From assembly GCA_036362985.1 (NCBI GenBank), contig JAYGXS010000001.1, positions 51,365,954 through 51,429,953 on the forward strand: 64,000 nt of DNA, given 5' to 3'. Position 1 is the stretch's first letter. Every line of letters begins with the position of its first letter. The position numbers and the translations under genes were made by a program. The notes beneath the pieces are model-generated. The model saw only the letters and a list, made by a program, of their open reading frames with translations, was not told the origin of the DNA and did no database searches. The stretch comes from Ligula intestinalis (lineage: Eukaryota > Platyhelminthes > Cestoda > Diphyllobothriidea > Diphyllobothriidae). Below, piece after piece: positions 38,701 through 46,699 of the stretch.

Positions 38701-41700
38701 AAAGAAGAATGAATGGAAGTAGATTGACTTGGATAGTCTACAATCGGCAGGAGAGCCAGCCGCAGTCCAAGTGCGGTTTTCAGCAGCAGCAGCAGCAGCA
38801 ACGAGAACGTGGATTGTCTGGTTGCCTCAAAGGTTATTGGCCGGAAAGACTGCATCGGCCAAAGCGTGTATACATCCTATTTGCCACCGAGAGAGGTTAG
38901 CCTTTGAGGAACCTGATTGGCTGTTGCTGATGTGGCCTCAATACAGAAGTACTCGTTAGCGGCAGCAAGGCTTCGGACATGCTCGTCTATGTGGAGTGAG
39001 TCACCACACACGTACAGCCTCAACTTTAAATTGTTGATCAGCAAAGTCAGTATAAATTTTGGCACAGGACAGCCTGCACAGCTGTCCAAAATGTCAGCAA
39101 ACCAACAAATTTATTCCGGTGAGCAAAAAAATGATCGATGAATCTCTTAATTTGTAGAACTCGCTAGAGTAGGCATACCTCATCGACCTCACGTGACAAT
39201 ACATCGTCGTGTGATGCAACTTAAGGGCAGACTATCCCCTCATAAAACCTCTGCAGTTGTTTACGAGATACTTTGTAACAATGGAGGCTGCAATTACGTT
39301 GGACAAACGGGACGAAAAATTGCAGCCCCGCCTACACGAACACAAACGAGCGGCTGGGAGAGTAGACCCAAGCTTGCAGCGTGCAACACACATCGGGAAG
39401 ACTGGCCACTACTCTGATATTCAAGAAACGACCATCGTAAGCCGAGGAACCCCAAAAGCTGAGAGACTGTGCTTGAGGTATGGTACTCAGATACCGACTC
39501 CATCACAAGGCATTTAGAAATTCCCGCAGCCAACAAAGCCCCATGCTATAACATGAATAAGGAGCAGGAAAATATCAAACCGAACTTCAGAATTATAATC
39601 TAAGAGGACCGCACGAAGAACTTTTCCGAAGAGGAAGCAGGCTTACCAGCATTCTCCATTGCAGAGACAAGTCGCTACACTAACTGCCGTCAACATATAG
39701 GCACAATCCGGAGGCCAGGCAGCAAACGAAGGGAAAATCAACCAGAAACCAACCGACGCGAATGGCAAATTCCAGTTGTCAGGCCAGGAAAGAAGACAAT
39801 TCGATCAGCCCATGGTTGACGCGTACGTTGCTGATTGACAACGGTAGTTTACGCTTCGACGAAGGAGAGCCGGCCTAGCTTTCCGAAATATCAGCAAAAC
39901 CTAAACTCATGGCGGTGAGTATCAGTATGACCTTTGATTCTCATTATGGAAACCCCACCTTCGCAAACTGGGAAGGGTTATTTTTTAAACAGATTTTTAC
40001 TGAATTTGGTGTTCTTTTGTCTTAGACTGCATTGAGCGGCCTTTAATTTGGCCCTGCTGAAAGGTAAAGAGTAACCGTTTTCGAATCACCCTATTAAGCT
40101 TTTAGTACTGCCCTTTCCATAACTTTATGCACACTGTACTTAGTGTATGCCCTTTTGATAGTAGAACGTTCTCTCGAACCTCAGCTTCTTATCAAAGGGC
40201 ACTTGTTGTCTTATTGAGGAGTATGCGCAGCTTGTCTTTCTTGTCTTACGCACAAAAAATTTGAGCCCAGTTTTTATTTATTAATAATCTGGTTTCGAAC
40301 ACTTCAGATCCTCGACTAGACAGGGGTACAGTGACCCCCGTACGGATGACCGATTTGTTTAGTCCTGTATATTTGTAACTAAATTGCATTCCTTGCCCGA
40401 AATCAGGCTGTCTTCACTCATCGTCTTTACTTTTCTCTCTCTTTTCTATTCACCCACAGGCATACCGCATAGAACCACTAATTCTCCAACACTATGTTAA
40501 TGTCAGTCCCGTTATGATCGGCAATCCAAACAGGATCAAACGAGGTCCATCAGTGCTCGAGAAGCCACCATACAAAACAGTGAAATGGTCTTCAGGGTTC
40601 AATTTGAGGACTACCAAGCGGGTACCGAGCTCCTCTGATCTAACGCCGCCCATGAACACTTCCTCCACCTCGAGCTTATCCTCCGAACCTCTCTGCAAGG
40701 ACGAGGGCAGCAGCAAAGAGGTGCCTTGTTTGCAGATACACCAGACGATTATCTTATCTACTTCAATTTAGGATAATTTTCAGGCAATATAAATAGAGCC
40801 AGATACTAGTCACGAAACGATAGTAGAAAAATTCCAGTGCAGTAGAAATAATGATGTCTGATATGTCAGGTATGAATGAATATGAGAGAAAGTACAGTCA
40901 TATGTTGTCTCTCTAGATCGGATGTTTCCGTGAGTCTGGATCATTTTTACCCGATAAACCTATGCTGGCTTAATAGAGTACAAGTTACCCTCACTGGCGA
41001 AGAAAATATTTCCGCTGAAGTTCATTTTGTCAACAGTGCTTGTTCTTTTGCCGTGTTTGAGCTTTGGTTTCTAGGTAAAAGCCAAGATTGTTAATGATCA
41101 TACTAGCGAATCTTCCTATTGCGTTCGTCTAGAAACGTCATCTGTTTACATGCTTCCGATTATTTTAGATGGTGCTGGAAATTTCTTGTTGGAATTCGGT
41201 TCGATTGTTGGTCTTTTAAAGTCGTATTTGCAGCGTGACTCAAAAAAGCTGATGTTTTGAGAAGTGGCATGAAGTCCATTTCTGACTAATAACAAACCGG
41301 TAATGAGTCATTTATCACCTTTCAGCGCACTCCTGTTGATGACCCAAAAGTAGTTTAGGAGGAAGGGAAATTATAAAAGTTCACTATCGCATCATATAAA
41401 CCAAAATAGTCATTTAATACTTAATTGAGTCTAGATATTAAAGTACAATTGCCGTCCGCCGCTAGACAGGTACATAAGCGATTTTCGCACTCCTTTCCCA
41501 TGCAGGTCACTATGGCATGTTTAGGCCAAATTGGCCGAAAATATAAGCTCACTGTGTGCAATGACCCGTTTTTAAACAGCTGACTGGTAAAACTCAGAGA
41601 AAATTTACGGAAACCAGCTATTTTCTGCATTTCTTGTCGATATTCACGCTATTTTCAAAACGTAGGTCACAAAGGAAATCTTTCAGGTCAATACTTTTTC

Positions 41701-44700
41701 CTAGAAATAATCTGAGAAAATAAGTAGTGTATTTAGGCTTTCTTTGAAACGATTTTAATTATGCTAAATGTATAAAGCAGTAAACATTTCATTCTATTAA
41801 ACACTTACTTATCAGCCATCGTTTGCATATTCTGTGAGATGGTACAGTCAACATTATGTCCACAACTTTGTGTTCCATGAAATGATAAACTTTTGCCAAG
41901 CACGCCCTCTTCGGCCGATACAAAACGCTATCGAGGAAAAAGCCCTAATGCTGCATGCCTTTGGCTCAAGGACCAGCAGAGATGACCACTTATCTCTCGC
42001 GTTAAGCTCGGTTAATATCGTGGTCTCCTAACAGAAACGTTCAGCTGCGACTAATTTGCACATAGTGCAAGTCAGGCCTTTCACACCAACGTTCCTAGGG
42101 TCCCCTGCGTTCAGATTTCACTACCTAGTTCACTAAAGTAACCGTGGGTGTGTTGGCTAAGGTTGAACTGAGTGAAGTGTGCATGCTAATTCTGTCAAAC
42201 TTTGTGCATTCCTACTCCGGAAGCTGGCGTATGTCCCTAATATATCCCATAGAAATAACGTCTCCACAATACCAGGTACTCATAACTGCGAACATTCCCG
42301 GTCCCTAGGCCCTTCTTTCAGCACTTATATCGGTTTATTCTTCTTTATCCAACTCCTCTTATTACATTTGTTACACCTGCACATACACTGCTTCCGTTAA
42401 GACTCTTGTCCCTGTTCAAAGTTCAGTTTGCCAATCCTCCATGGCGTACTCGCATGGTGCTTAAAGCTTATAGATATCCTAGCTGCAGAAATTTTTCCCC
42501 AGAATATATAAGCCTGTTCCAAGCAGTCGATGAAACTGGCATATTCAGCTAGTTATTTAAAAGAAAGCAACGAGGCACTGTACTAGTACAGCTGGAATTT
42601 TACAACCAGCCAAATTTTTATCATTAAATGCATTGTCCTTTTAACAGGTATCAATAACAGCAACTAATGAGGTAATTCCAGTACGAAGGAAGGCTTCAAA
42701 CTCTATCGCCAGTACGTACTTTCATATTAAATTATTGTTGATATGAGAAAGAATGGGTAACTCCTCTGTAGTTATTTGTTTGAGTATTGTGACCCGCATT
42801 TTAGTTTTTTCTATGAGTTTTCACAGTTTCTTAAAGTCATACATTTTTCCTTTACATTCAGGTAACGTTTTTATTCATATGTGTTTTTAATACGAAAAGG
42901 TTAGCGTAATTAAGCGCATTCTGAACATATAACTAAACTGCACAAATAAAAAATAGACAAGACCCGTTCCGTACTGCATAGTCCTCTAAGCCCCTATCAG
43001 GCGACCTCTGAAAACGTTCTCTACTATACTGTCGACCTAAAATTTACTTTTTGAATTTGACATCTAGTGAAGTCAGGGTGCAACCTTCCAAAGAGATCGT
43101 ACTGTTACTGCGGGTAAAGGGACTGAAATCAATGCTAGGATTGCGCCATTATTTTATCATACTGTTCACATGGCTCTTGAGTACTTCTCGTCGTTCAAGT
43201 TTCAGTCTAACATAGTCTTCTGAGATCTAACGATGACTTAACCCGTGAAGTGGATGCTTTCATCTTATTTGTTTAGAATCGACTCAACTACTTCACAACC
43301 TGCCTGGATGTTACAGTACACTAGGGTTTCCAAATTCCTTTACACCGGACGAGAGCACTCATGGACAGCACACATTATGTGCAGTTAACATATACTTACT
43401 AAGTAAACCAAACAGACATTCAAAAGAGAATTCTGGTTGCAAACCGCATATGAGATATTTGTAATCCATCTAAAGGAATGAAATGGACGCAAGGGTAAGA
43501 GTTCGTCGTGGGGTCTTCGAAGGGTGCATATGTATTACAACCACCTACGTGGTTGTCAGACAGAACACCTCTAGGGCACTTTTGTCAACGAAGCCTCGTC
43601 GACCCCGGTCCGTTCCCTGTCCTTCTCAGATTCAGAGGACTTTGTACGATCGCAGAAGATTTCCTGTAGATTCGCTACGTGATCCGTCCTATGCGGCAGT
43701 ACCACTTCTGACCCCTTGTGATGTCTGGTTCAAGATATTTTCCATTTTAAGAACCATTCTGATACTGCATAAATCGTGTAAAATAAGAAAATTCGAAATG
43801 CCTCTTAAATTTGTTCTTCTGAGGTAAGATTTGATTGAAAAGTTGGTTAATATTTACTTCCTGAATAGTTTTAACCAAGAAGCCCTTTTCATTTGATTTA
43901 CTCGGTAATTTTGCTTTTTTTCCACATTTTTTACTCATTTTACCAACCTTTCAACTAAATTTAACCCAGAAGAACAAATTTAAGAGGCGTTTCGAATTGT
44001 TCTTATTTTACACGATTTTTTTGCGCTGATTTGTCCTCCGATACGCCCCCTTACCATCCCTTTAACCGGGTGCCCGTATTGGAGTGGGGCGCGCTTCGCG
44101 CGCACTTAGGCATCTCCACAAGTGATTCCTACCGTCCAAAGTTTAGCCAGCTTACGTACCTAAACCTCAACGCGTTCAGAGGAGTTACGTATCTTAAATT
44201 AACATCGGTAAACTGCTATAAGCAGTATTTAAAGATATCTCCAATGCCTGAATATTGCTTCAAAAATATGTATCTAGATAGTATCAGAATAGTTCTTAAC
44301 ATGGAAAATATCTTTAACCAGACCGCACAAGGGATTAGAAGGAGTACTGCCGCATAGGATGGATAACATAGCGAATCTAAAGGAAATCTTCTGCGATCGT
44401 AAAAAGTCCTCTGAACCTGAGGACAGGGATCGGAACGGGGTCGGCGAGGCTTCGTTGACAAAAGTGCCCAAAGATCTCCCTAGAGGTGTTCTGTCTGACA
44501 AGCCGTTTAAAGGACTAAGACCTGTGGGCACGAAGATGCTCACTCTCACTAAACAATGAATTTGAAATTTTTGTAAGCATTTCTTTTTCACCTAATAAAA
44601 GGCAAAACACACTGTGAAAACTCAACAAATATCATTGTGAGTTCATTTGGCTTCTCTTCTGCGAAATATGTTACTAATGAGTTATCATTTTGCTTTTGCT

Positions 44701-44986
44701 AAATATAGTGAATTGGTTAGCTGCCTACCTGAAACGCGTTCAGGCCACTCCCGACTCCCCGTTCATGTCAATATCCGAAAAATTCACGTGTGATCGACTG
44801 GTACCCTTGCCCTCAGAACAACGGCTGACCTCTCGTATTGACTTTGAGATTGAGGAAGATCCTATGGGGAACATCCTCTGGGGTATTTTCACATCCCACT
44901 GGTCTTACTGGACTTCTGAGGCATTTGCATTTTTCTTACTTTCTCAACTGTATGGTGCCCCAAACGTGCAAAAAAACGACCCCTAA
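20181..44986 (+). CDS. DDHD1: DDHD1-type phosphatidic-acid-preferring phospholipase A1 (split gene)
   Basis: An intracellular PA-PLA1 family lipase, which hydrolyses the sn-1 acyl chain of phosphatidic acid and other phospholipids in the cytosol and at organelle membranes. The order of domains matches the family: an N-terminal WWE-like segment (IRWFFRP at residues 13-19, YDSIRLE at 33-39), a strand-turn VFVVHGIGQ at about 219-227, FLPVEWRTSL, the nucleophile elbow AHSLG (Ser345), then FCLGSPLAVFLALRG, NIFHPRDIVAYRIEPL, RIDFEIEE and TSHWSYWTSE. Coding blocks: 20181-20763, 20796-20925, 21299-21701, 29928-29972, 31595-31915, 40460-about 40720, 42648-42711 and 44709-44986. At least one exon is missing or uncertain between 21.7 and 29.9 kb. 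FCLGSPLAVFLALRGIRP is closer to DDHD1 than to DDHD2. The last Asp of the DDHD signature is Ala here. Confidence 0.9.
20764..20795 (+). other. 32-nt intron of DDHD1
   Basis: Starts GTAAGCTCTATG and ends TTTCCACAG, 32 nt long. Removing it joins codon 195 as G|GA and restores the conserved lipase frame. Reading through it instead stops 12 codons later. ABT1 in this window also has a 32-nt intron. Confidence 0.88.
20796..20925 (+). CDS. DDHD1: DDHD1 exon 2
   Basis: Encodes IKLSRGYKEL, then DIAHLVFVVHGIGQTFGSI and DNW. The HGIGQ turn is a family hallmark preceding the catalytic core. The donor is TGGAA|GTAAGA, and the split Lys codon is completed by exon 3. Confidence 0.88.
21299..21701 (+). CDS. 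DDHD1: DDHD1 exon 3, lipase nucleophile
   Basis: The acceptor is TATTTTAG|A. The exon encodes FLPVEWRTSLELDE, ILYYTSPMHRMEIM, and the nucleophile elbow KVSILAHSLGAVVAFDVL, with Ser345 at 21618-21620. The conserved part is followed by a Ser/Thr-rich stretch. I chose the donor AAT|GTGCGT (phase 0); AAC|GTATTT at 21682 is an alternative. Confidence 0.85.
22306..22358 (+). CDS. DDHD1: DDHD1 candidate small exon
   Basis: An open 53-nt segment with acceptor TTTAATTTAG and a near-perfect donor CTCA|GTAAGT, in phase 0 with the preferred exon 3 donor. It would encode IALEAKASPVKPVSPHS, a low-complexity linker expected after the lipase core. The following exon was not found. Confidence 0.35.
22359..29010. 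other. DDHD1 intronic sequence, mostly anonymous
   Basis: AT-rich sequence with no confident exon. A GC-richer patch at about 25750-26290 includes an open 108-codon frame (25960-26286) that I do not recognise. A 106-codon minus frame at 27648-27968 is also unidentified. The true exon(s) joining the lipase elbow to the block at 29928 may lie here. Confidence 0.35.
23106..23145. repeat. Short palindrome in DDHD1 intron
   Basis: TACTACGAGGTAGCTATCAG is followed immediately by its near-exact reverse complement; 2 mismatches in 20 pairs. It forms a 20-bp stem with no loop. Confidence 0.6.
29011..29190 (+). repeat. tRNA-headed SINE with hammerhead-like body (copy 5)
   Basis: The best-preserved tRNA-like head in the window: A box TAGCTCAATGGTTAAGGC and B box GTGAGTTCGAAACTCGC. 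The body has GTGATGA (core C changed to G), GGCAAATAAGCC, GGAAATGGTCATTG and the tail TCTTTGTCGGTAATGTCC. It lies in a DDHD1 intron in the sense orientation. The head-body spacing is longer than in other copies because of an AGCAGCAAC-rich insert. Confidence 0.85.
29928..29972 (+). CDS. DDHD1: DDHD1 candidate exon before the LGSP block
   Basis: 45 nt in phase 0 at both ends, with a strong acceptor (ATTTTTTCCAG) and donor GAG|GTATAT. It encodes YDIGAGTFRQIDDLE. Joined to the next block it gives DDLE-VVNLFCLGSP, which matches the family pattern of a short hydrophobic strand before NFFCLGSP. Confidence 0.55.
31595..31915 (+). CDS. DDHD1: DDHD1 exon with LGSP and start of DDHD domain
   Basis: The acceptor is CTCAACTAG|GTG. 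The exon opens VVNLFCLGSPLAVFLALRGI, runs through a Ser-rich acidic linker (SSISSEVSSPAGSSSA), and ends NFRLFNIFHPRDIV before GTACGC. Both ends are in phase 0. The next exon begins AYRIEPL, rebuilding the conserved HPxDxVAYRIEPL junction, which fixes the 3' end. The usual Pro after Asp is Ile. Confidence 0.9.
33955..34062 (-). repeat. Hammerhead-SINE copy 6, 5'-truncated
   Basis: The reverse complement reads TTCAAACTTCGAGTGG (B-box remnant), GGGTTGGTTATGACCGG, CTGCTGATTGCTTATAAGCC, AGAAATCGTCATTCCAGTC and ACCCTTGCC. It is arranged head-to-head with copy 7. Confidence 0.75.
34063..34212 (+). repeat. Hammerhead-SINE copy 7
   Basis: B box GCGGGTTCGAACCTCGGG. The body has TTGGGATTGGATATGGCTGG, CTGATGA, TGCTAGTAAGTC and ATAAATGGTCATTTCAGTCA (GAAA changed to TAAA), with the tail TTTGTCGCTAATGTTATTCTG. 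Stem I (GGCUGG/UCAGUC) and stem III (AUGGUCAU) stay paired through wobbles (34136-34180). Confidence 0.8.
35702..35752 (-). ncRNA. Decayed hammerhead in PLE terminal repeat (left)
   Basis: On the minus strand: UUGACGA (CUGACGA expected), then GAGAGCCAGCCGAGCACUC as a partly paired stem II, then CGAAACGUC ending in a GUC cleavage triplet. The ACGU palindrome gives a minimal 2-bp stem III, as known for hammerheads in PLE terminal repeats. One invariant core base (C3 to U) is lost. Confidence 0.55.
35702..35882 (+). repeat. Left inverted terminal repeat of outer PLE
   Basis: Its reverse complement matches 39717-39900, including CACCAACCGACGCGAATGGC, ATCGATCAGCCCAT and CGACAACGGCAGTTT. It contains a decayed hammerhead on the minus strand. 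Confidence 0.8.
37327..37378 (-). ncRNA. Decayed hammerhead in nested PLE (left)
   Basis: Minus strand: UUCGACAAAGGGCAG, loop, CUGUCCGAAACGUCAAC. Stem II GGGCAG/CUGUCC, GAAA and the GUC triplet are kept. The CUGACGA core is degraded. Confidence 0.45.
37667..39008 (+). repeat. R931 element: 407-bp direct repeats flanking a 524-bp interior
   Basis: Two direct copies, 37667-38073 and 38598-39008, share GGTTAA-CCC-AACA, GTGTACACAATGGAA, a CAG run, CGAGAACGTGGATTGTCTGG, GGTTATTGGCCGGAAAGACT and ATGTGGAGTGAGTCACCACA. The intervening 38074-38597 matches the interior of the minus-strand unit at 7965-8896. The layout is either a short non-autonomous LTR element (LTR, interior, LTR) or one and a half tandem units with a 931-bp period. 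No protein, primer-binding site or polypurine tract is clearly seen. Confidence 0.75.
39054..39103 (+). ncRNA. Decayed hammerhead in nested PLE (right)
   Basis: Stem II GGACAGC/GCUGUCC is a perfect 7 bp around CUGCACA. GAAA has become AAAA, the triplet is still GUC, and the upstream core UUGGCACA has lost several invariant bases. Confidence 0.45.
39717..39900 (+). repeat. Right inverted terminal repeat of outer PLE
   Basis: Contains AACCAACCGACGCGAATGGC, TTCGATCAGCCCATGG and TTGACAACGGTAGTTT, the inverted counterpart of 35702-35882. The element's 3' end is taken at the hammerhead-like motif ending near 39900. Confidence 0.8.
39847..39900 (+). ncRNA. Decayed hammerhead in PLE terminal repeat (right)
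   Basis: GUUUACGCU, UCGACGA (CUGACGA expected), stem II GGAGAGC/GCUUUCC, CGAAAUAUC, then AGCAAAAC pairing back to GCU and GUUU as stem I. The stem II pairing is good. The first two core bases and the GUC site are changed. Confidence 0.5.
40460..40720 (+). CDS. DDHD1: DDHD1 exon, middle of DDHD domain
   Basis: The acceptor is TTCACCCACAG|GCA. The exon opens AYRIEPLILQHYVNVSPVMI, continuing HPRDIV of the previous exon. The conserved YRIEPL is exact. It becomes Ser/Thr-rich (NTSSTSSLSSEP). The 3' end is uncertain: GAG|GTGCCT at 40720 or CGG|GTACCG at 40621 both leave phase 0, as the next exon requires. Confidence 0.85.
42648..42711 (+). CDS. DDHD1: DDHD1 candidate exon (64 nt)
   Basis: Acceptor CCTTTTAACAG, donor GCCA|GTACGT. 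It opens in phase 0 and ends after one base of a codon, exactly the phase the last exon needs. It encodes VSITATNEVIPVRRKASNSI, a linker without a known motif, so the support is splice sites and phase only. Confidence 0.5.
43558..44500. repeat. Large foldback element with unequal arms
   Basis: The left arm 43558-43850 (CAGAACACCTCTAGGG ... AGAACCATTCTGATACT, then AATCGTGTAAAATAAG) pairs with two blocks on the right, 44276-44500 and 43935-44021. The right arm holds an extra 254 bp (44022-44275) absent from the left. The loop is about 85 nt. Both arms are open in the same reading sense (for example DRRRFPxDSL, FKIFSxLRTILIL), and they differ by one in-frame 3-bp indel. The extra block has a perfect GCGCGC-TTC-GCGCGC-like hairpin. 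Its class is unknown. Confidence 0.75.
44709..44986 (+). CDS. DDHD1: DDHD1 last exon, C-terminal DDHD motif
   Basis: The acceptor is CTAAATATAG|TG, joining A|TG from the previous exon. An alternative AG at 44720 has the same phase. The exon encodes NWLAAYLKRVQ, RIDFEIEEDP, then FTSHWSYWTSEAFAFFLLSQ, and stops at TAA 44984-44986. RID and SHxxYW are hallmark residues. The final acidic residue of the family signature (YWxSxD) is Ala. Confidence 0.88.
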
Positions 44987-46699
44987 TGGTTTTCATGAGG
45001 GAGTCTCACTTTATGGACAGCCGATCCTGCCACAAACGACATTTCTGATGTTCCTTGAATTCGTTTCTCTTTGTTGTGACTGTATTCTCCTGGCCATCTT
45101 GAATCGGGAAGACGAGTTGAATTTAAACCTTACTGAACGAATGTATTTTACCTTCTAGCCCTAGCATTATCTTAGTACAACTCCTTCATATAATATTTTG
45201 GATGGGAATAATGCAAGTCAGCGTGTCTTTGGGATGATGACAGATGGTCGAGATGTTCGGTGGGCAAGTTCGCTTTATTAATTGTTTGTGTCTCAATACC
45301 AGCTCAGCCGCAAGCCAATTCCAAAGATACTGGTCTGAGAGGGCTGATAGTAAACCACAGGTTCCATCTGACGTCATCGCCTGTTGCCTCCGAAGAAAAC
45401 ACACACGTTAAATCTCGCTCAAGTTTTGTGTCCTAGGTTCGTGTCTCTTCGTAAACATCATCCCCGGAGTCTTGAAGACCTTCGCGATCTCGTTATCCTT
45501 GACATCGAAGTCTCAAAACTGCGATTAGCGGAACACTACCGGTGATATTTGAAAAACCGTAAGCATAATGAACTTGGGTATGTTCACTTACTTCCCACCA
45601 GGATACGTCCTGTAGTTGAACTTTCTACAAACCTGGTTGGCGCTAGTATTCCTCTAGTTCATGGCACAGTCTCTGTGGGTAAATTCGTCAGTTATATGGC
45701 TGAATAGATGAGACGAAGTAATAAGATAATAATCACCTAGAACGGCTTTGTTACTCGCCTATCTGTATCCCAGCTTAAGTGGCCTTCTGTCATTCATCAC
45801 TTATTTTACAGTTATTTGTAGAGGTCTTCGAAGCGACGTCCACCTTCGAGGACGGCGAGATTGTCCACCGTTTGTCTTTGCAAACTTGCACAGCAAATTA
45901 TAACTTTGCAAAACCAATAAGAGGATAGCTCCTCCAGGCTTTCCTTGATAGGTTCAATCCCCCTAACCGTCGTACCCAAAGATATCTTGTTACAAATTCG
46001 TCCCTGTTGACTCCAAATTCCCCAGCTGATAGCTCACACGAATAAATATACCCGTATTACGATCGCGGGTTGCTTAAATATTCACCAAGCCATGCAGTTA
46101 GGCGAAACAAATGAGGACTAGTAAGCAAACATAGCCTTAAAGAACAACATCAAGATATACATTGCAAGTCGTCAAAAAATCTGGCTAATCCGTCTGCCTA
46201 GTACGGTATCGCGTGCATCATTGCACTCACTGACAGCAGTGGTTAAGCCCCATTCACGTGCTCGATAGCGCATGCACGAACTGCCGGATTTTCTGCCAAA
46301 AGCAATCTATTCGGAAATAATTCGATTAAACAAGACTGTATAACTAAGGTTTTTGCTTTTACTGACCAGGGGGAGAAGCTGCCAGCATGTGCAATCCGAA
46401 GAGTACCGGAAGTATGAGTTAGCAAATTCAGGATATGAGAAGTAGAAATATTCGAAATTTGTAATAGGGATGGTTTAACTGGCGTCATTTACCTAACAGG
46501 TTATTGACTTTTCAATTATCACCAATTACTTTCAAGTTTCTTGGGTCCTGCTCCTTATGGGTAAGAAAACATGCTTTTGCACTTCTGAAAATAATTAGTC
46601 AGAAATAGCCGGGTGCTCACCGATGGCGTTACGGGACATACTTGCCCCTCGTGCCTTGAGCTCATTCTCGAGCCCTGATCGTAGCCAACAGGACAACAA
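44987..46699. other. Downstream of DDHD1, nothing recognised
   Basis: No consensus AATAAA is visible in the first 200 nt after the stop. No gene or repeat is recognised. Confidence 0.4.

Larger units (their letters stand above)
37289..39141 (+). mobile_element. Second, internally deleted PLE nested in the first
   Basis: Inverted repeats of about 130 bp flank it: 37289-37425 (GAATCATCGATCATGTTTTT, TTGTTGGTTAGTTGACG, GATCAGCAATTTAAAG) and 39013-39141, which is the same sequence inverted. Inside the left repeat, 37430-37655 matches the leader of the outer PLE at about 35880-36060 (GATAGAG-A-ACTGGT, TTTGACCTTGTCCTG, ATAGGCTGCGAGAAG-like text). No coding region remains; the interior is occupied by the R931 element. 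It splits the outer PLE between its reverse transcriptase and endonuclease. Confidence 0.7.
35702..39900 (+). mobile_element. Penelope-like element with inverted terminal repeats (outer, dead)
   Basis: The N-terminal and reverse transcriptase region is at about 36060-37255 across frameshifts: EYHASSVSLFASEEETKEL, SLKTDEDITILSADN, LAKLKASGVITPSDE, MFTHLKFLAIGSTTT, HLKLEPDEFMVYF, then RKSTSTTQIIHSNCNHSMSH, RTLFQRVEIYCSPSSDRRAE, LFRANGYPNSII and LYIKGVSAAVSQL. The central reverse transcriptase region with the catalytic Asp pair is deleted after IKGTPMG. The GIY-YIG endonuclease resumes at about 39165-39520: VVYEILCNNGGCNYVGQTGR, LHEHKRAAGRVDP. Inverted terminal repeats of about 180 bp lie at 35702-35882 and 39717-39900. 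A second PLE remnant and an R931 element are nested between the two coding parts. All lie within a DDHD1 intron. Confidence 0.85.

Noticed and set aside
44359..44559. Possible penultimate DDHD1 exon with KEIFCDRKKSSEPEDRDR
   Set aside because: No convincing donor, it is part of the inverted repeat, and the phases of 42648-42711 and 44709 already fit directly.
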